Source of the DNA: Planctomycetaceae bacterium
GTDB taxonomy: Bacteria > Planctomycetota > Planctomycetia > Planctomycetales > Planctomycetaceae
Assembly: GCA_027080405.1 (NCBI GenBank)
Contig: JALWSL010000218.1
Span: 1-7,256, forward strand
Length of the DNA stretch: 7,256 bases
Reading direction: 5' to 3'
The position numbers and the translations under genes were made by a program. Positions 5,214 to 7,256 of the stretch are shown here, piece after piece (the stretch's first letter is position 1; every line of letters begins with the position of its first letter). The notes under the pieces were generated by a model. That model was not told the origin of the DNA and made no database searches. It saw only the letters and a program-made list of their open reading frames with translations.

Positions 5214-7256
5214 TCAGCGAATGAGATAGATCGTGCCCCGCAATTTGATCAACAGTTTCTCATTCCCTGTTTGGGATGAAAGAACACGATTTTCCTCTGC
5301 ACTGTTTTTCTGGCAAATCGCGAAATATTCTTTCGTGAACCGGTCGATGACTGTTACTTTATCCTTCAGTTTTTCCAGATCGAGAACCAGTTTTTTCTCT
5401 CCCGTAAGCAGCTCCGCCGTTTCGGAAGTACACAGGTAATCACCCCGTTTGTAGATGGTGATGTTGCCGATCTGTCTGACCGTGTTCATCGCGACAAGTT
5501 GATCGCTCTCGGCATCGCGAACGACAACAGCGTTGGGAGTTGAGATTCCACCGGCAGCCGATGGGGCAGCCGAGTGGGAAAGAGCCTGCCTGGCCGCTTT
5601 GAAGGACTGCTTGGTTGCCCGCTGCGAGGTGGCGTTCTTTCCTGTCACATCATTCAGGTGATTCAGGTTGAACTGCGTGCGTGTACTGTTGGACCGGAAC
5701 GATTCTGATGTCGCCAGTTCGGTCGGCTTCACATTTTCATCCGCCAAAAATGAAGTGTAGGGGGTAATGATGCCATGTTTGGTTGAAAGCTGCACGAGTT
5801 CATCAATCAACTCCTTGTTTTTGCCGTTCAGATCGAGTTCGTCGATAATCTCGCCGATGCGACGGGTGGCCCAAAGTTTTTCAATGAAGGCGTAGGTCTG
5901 ATCGTTGCTTTTGGCAACGAGTTTCGCGTTGAAGGATAGCTGTTCCTTTCGATTCCCGAGATTGCCCGTCAATTTTACCACCGCCTTCCCGGGGGCTTTG
6001 TAACGTCCGACGATGATCACCTGTTCGCCGGCGAAAAGATCGAATTGATCGCCAGGGTAGAGGCGATTGATCAGTTTTCCCCGTGTATTGTTTCCTTGAT
6101 CAAGTGAAATGGCCAATTCCACATTTGTCATCACCGGCGAGGTAATGCGATTGTAAATGCGGCTGACATATTCTTCGATATTCTCGTTCGGGCGGACATA
6201 TTCGCTGAGGCCGTGATTCTCTCTGGCCAGCCGATCCAGCAATCGGCTGTTGACATCATAGCCGACACCCACATTCAGCAACCGCGCCCGTACTTTGTTC
6301 GCCGCCAATGTCGCCTGGGCAATTTTCAGTTCGTTGGTGATACCTGCTGTCGGAACGCCATCGGTCAGAAAGATGACGTAGGACGGACGATCCCTGTCGG
6401 CAAGTTGCTGCATGGCAGTGGTCAGAGCAGTGTGGATATTGGTACTGCCTCCCGAGCGGATATCGTCGATGAAAGCGAGTCCTTCCGCCCGGGCCTTGTC
6501 GTCGCATCGCTGAAGTTCCGGCGAAAAGGATTCGACATTCGCATTATAGGAAATGATGTTGAACAGATCGTCATCCTGCAGGCGATTCAAAACAAATCGG
6601 GCGGCTTCCCGGGCCTGACCGATTTTTTCTCCCGACATGCTCCCCGATTTATCAACGACAAAAATAACCGTTTTCGGGAGATGTTCCTGTTTGGCTTTTA
6701 TCTGGGGTGTCGCCAGTAGCAGAAAGTAGCCATCTTCGTTTTTCTTCGGACGATAGCTGAGCAGGTTTGCACCGACTTTCTTTTTGTTGACATCGTACAG
6801 TAACCGGAAGTCTTCAGCAGGAACCACATTTTTCAAGGTAAGTGAAACCCGCGCCCGCTTTTTGGAGGGGCGTTTGATATTCACCGCGTGAGAAGGGCTG
6901 TAGACATTTTTGATCGGCAGCTGGGAGTCAATGGTCAGTGATATTGACAGCTTTTCGATCGGTTTGGATGTATATCGTCCAGTTGTCAACGGGTAGAGAA
7001 AATCGGTCACGCCGTCTGCCTTGCGAAGCAGGTGCGTATAATGCATCGTAACGGTTCGTGTCTTGCCGGGCGGAATGGGAAAAACGCTTGTTTGAAACAG
7101 CCCATGCCCCATCCATTCCAACAGGGCGGGGTCCCGGCTGGTTCGTACAATTTCCTCATATTTCTTTCGTGCCTGTTCTTTGGAAAGCAGTTTTGCGGGG
7201 AGTTCTTTTCCATCGACCAGCAGCGTCATTTCATCAATCGCGGCTTCATAGGGAAG
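5214..7256 (-). CDS. VIT and von Willebrand factor A domain protein (N terminus beyond right edge)
   Basis: The frame stays open to the right edge, so the Met at 7229 is internal: the nine codons before it, LPYEAAIDE, continue the VIT domain. At least 680 residues are visible, numbered here from the first visible codon. VIT: 1 to about 80, with KYEEIVRTSRDPALLE (32-47) and FQTSVFPIPPGKTRTV (54-69). The vWA domain, about 195-374, has a complete MIDAS metal site: DKSGS (202-206), Thr272 in GGSTN, and Asp299 in FLTDG. LSTKHGIITPYTSFL (490-504) is a conserved element found after vWA in this family and in inter-alpha-trypsin inhibitor heavy chains. About 514-574 is a Ser/Thr/Ala/Asn-rich linker, and a C-terminal module (about 575-680) is shared with related bacterial proteins as I recall them. 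Such proteins bind ligands through the MIDAS metal and are often exported; the signal region is not visible here. Convergent with ispD, 56 bases apart. The ligand is unknown. Confidence 0.92.
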   Translation of the reverse strand, partial: LPYEAAIDEMTLLVDGKELPAKLLSKEQARKKYEEIVRTSRDPALLEWMGHGLFQTSVFPIPPGKTRTVTMHYTHLLRKADGVTDFLYPLTTGRYTSKPIEKLSISLTIDSQLPIKNVYSPSHAVNIKRPSKKRARVSLTLKNVVPAEDFRLLYDVNKKKVGANLLSYRPKKNEDGYFLLLATPQIKAKQEHLPKTVIFVVDKSGSMSGEKIGQAREAARFVLNRLQDDDLFNIISYNANVESFSPELQRCDDKARAEGLAFIDDIRSGGSTNIHTALTTAMQQLADRDRPSYVIFLTDGVPTAGITNELKIAQATLAANKVRARLLNVGVGYDVNSRLLDRLARENHGLSEYVRPNENIEEYVSRIYNRITSPVMTNVELAISLDQGNNTRGKLINRLYPGDQFDLFAGEQVIIVGRYKAPGKAVVKLTGNLGNRKEQLSFNAKLVAKSNDQTYAFIEKLWATRRIGEIIDELDLNGKNKELIDELVQLSTKHGIITPYTSFLADENVKPTELATSESFRSNSTRTQFNLNHLNDVTGKNATSQRATKQSFKAARQALSHSAAPSAAGGISTPNAVVVRDAESDQLVAMNTVRQIGNITIYKRGDYLCTSETAELLTGEKKLVLDLEKLKDKVTVIDRFTKEYFAICQKNSAEENRVLSSQTGNEKLLIKLRGTIYLIR

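Noticed and set aside
7007..7229. Met at 7229 as the start of the VIT/vWA protein
   Set aside because: The frame stays open to the window edge and the preceding residues (LPYEAAIDE) fit the VIT domain, so the true start is outside the window.

Overview
The window looks like chromosomal DNA from a free-living bacterium, most likely of the Planctomycetota. The reasons are indirect. Genes are loosely packed with roomy spacers, mostly without operon structure. A large VIT plus von Willebrand A protein of a type common in that phylum is present. The serine acetyltransferase is of the EpsC type, and Shine-Dalgarno signals are variable in strength. I cannot name a genus. No rRNA, tRNA, CRISPR array, transposase, integrase or phage gene is visible, and nothing points to a mobile island.

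Layout, left to right. (1) 1-210, minus strand: the first 70 codons of an HpcH/HpaI-family aldolase that runs off the left edge. (2) 211-723: about 510 bases with no convincing gene, holding a perfect 15-bp tandem duplication and a weak minus-strand promoter candidate. (3) 724-1659, minus strand: serine O-acetyltransferase (CysE/EpsC type), the first step of cysteine synthesis. (4) 1660-2107: a divergent, non-coding control region with a hairpin and a cluster of ACGTGA hexamers. (5) 2108-3400, plus strand: a 430-residue protein with an HD-GYP-like C-terminal half whose key metal ligands are partly replaced. (6) 3508-4293, plus strand: a CPBP-family (CAAX/Abi) intramembrane protease with all three motifs intact. 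(7) 4411-5157, plus strand: IspD of the MEP isoprenoid pathway, with a good sigma70-like promoter at the end of the protease gene. (8) 5214-7256, minus strand: a VIT/vWA protein whose N terminus lies beyond the right edge, convergent with ispD.

The genes do not form one obvious pathway. cysE and ispD are housekeeping biosynthesis genes, each apparently with its own expression signals. The HD-like protein and the CPBP protease are codirectional and 107 bases apart, so they could share a transcript, but ispD appears to have its own start. The VIT/vWA protein is probably an envelope or exported adhesion or scaffold protein, inferred from the family since its signal region is not visible.

I found no clear new biological system. 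The items most worth a second look are the degenerate HD-GYP-like protein, a very basic 29-codon ORF joined to its stop codon by an ATGA overlap, and the unexplained spacer between the aldolase and cysE.
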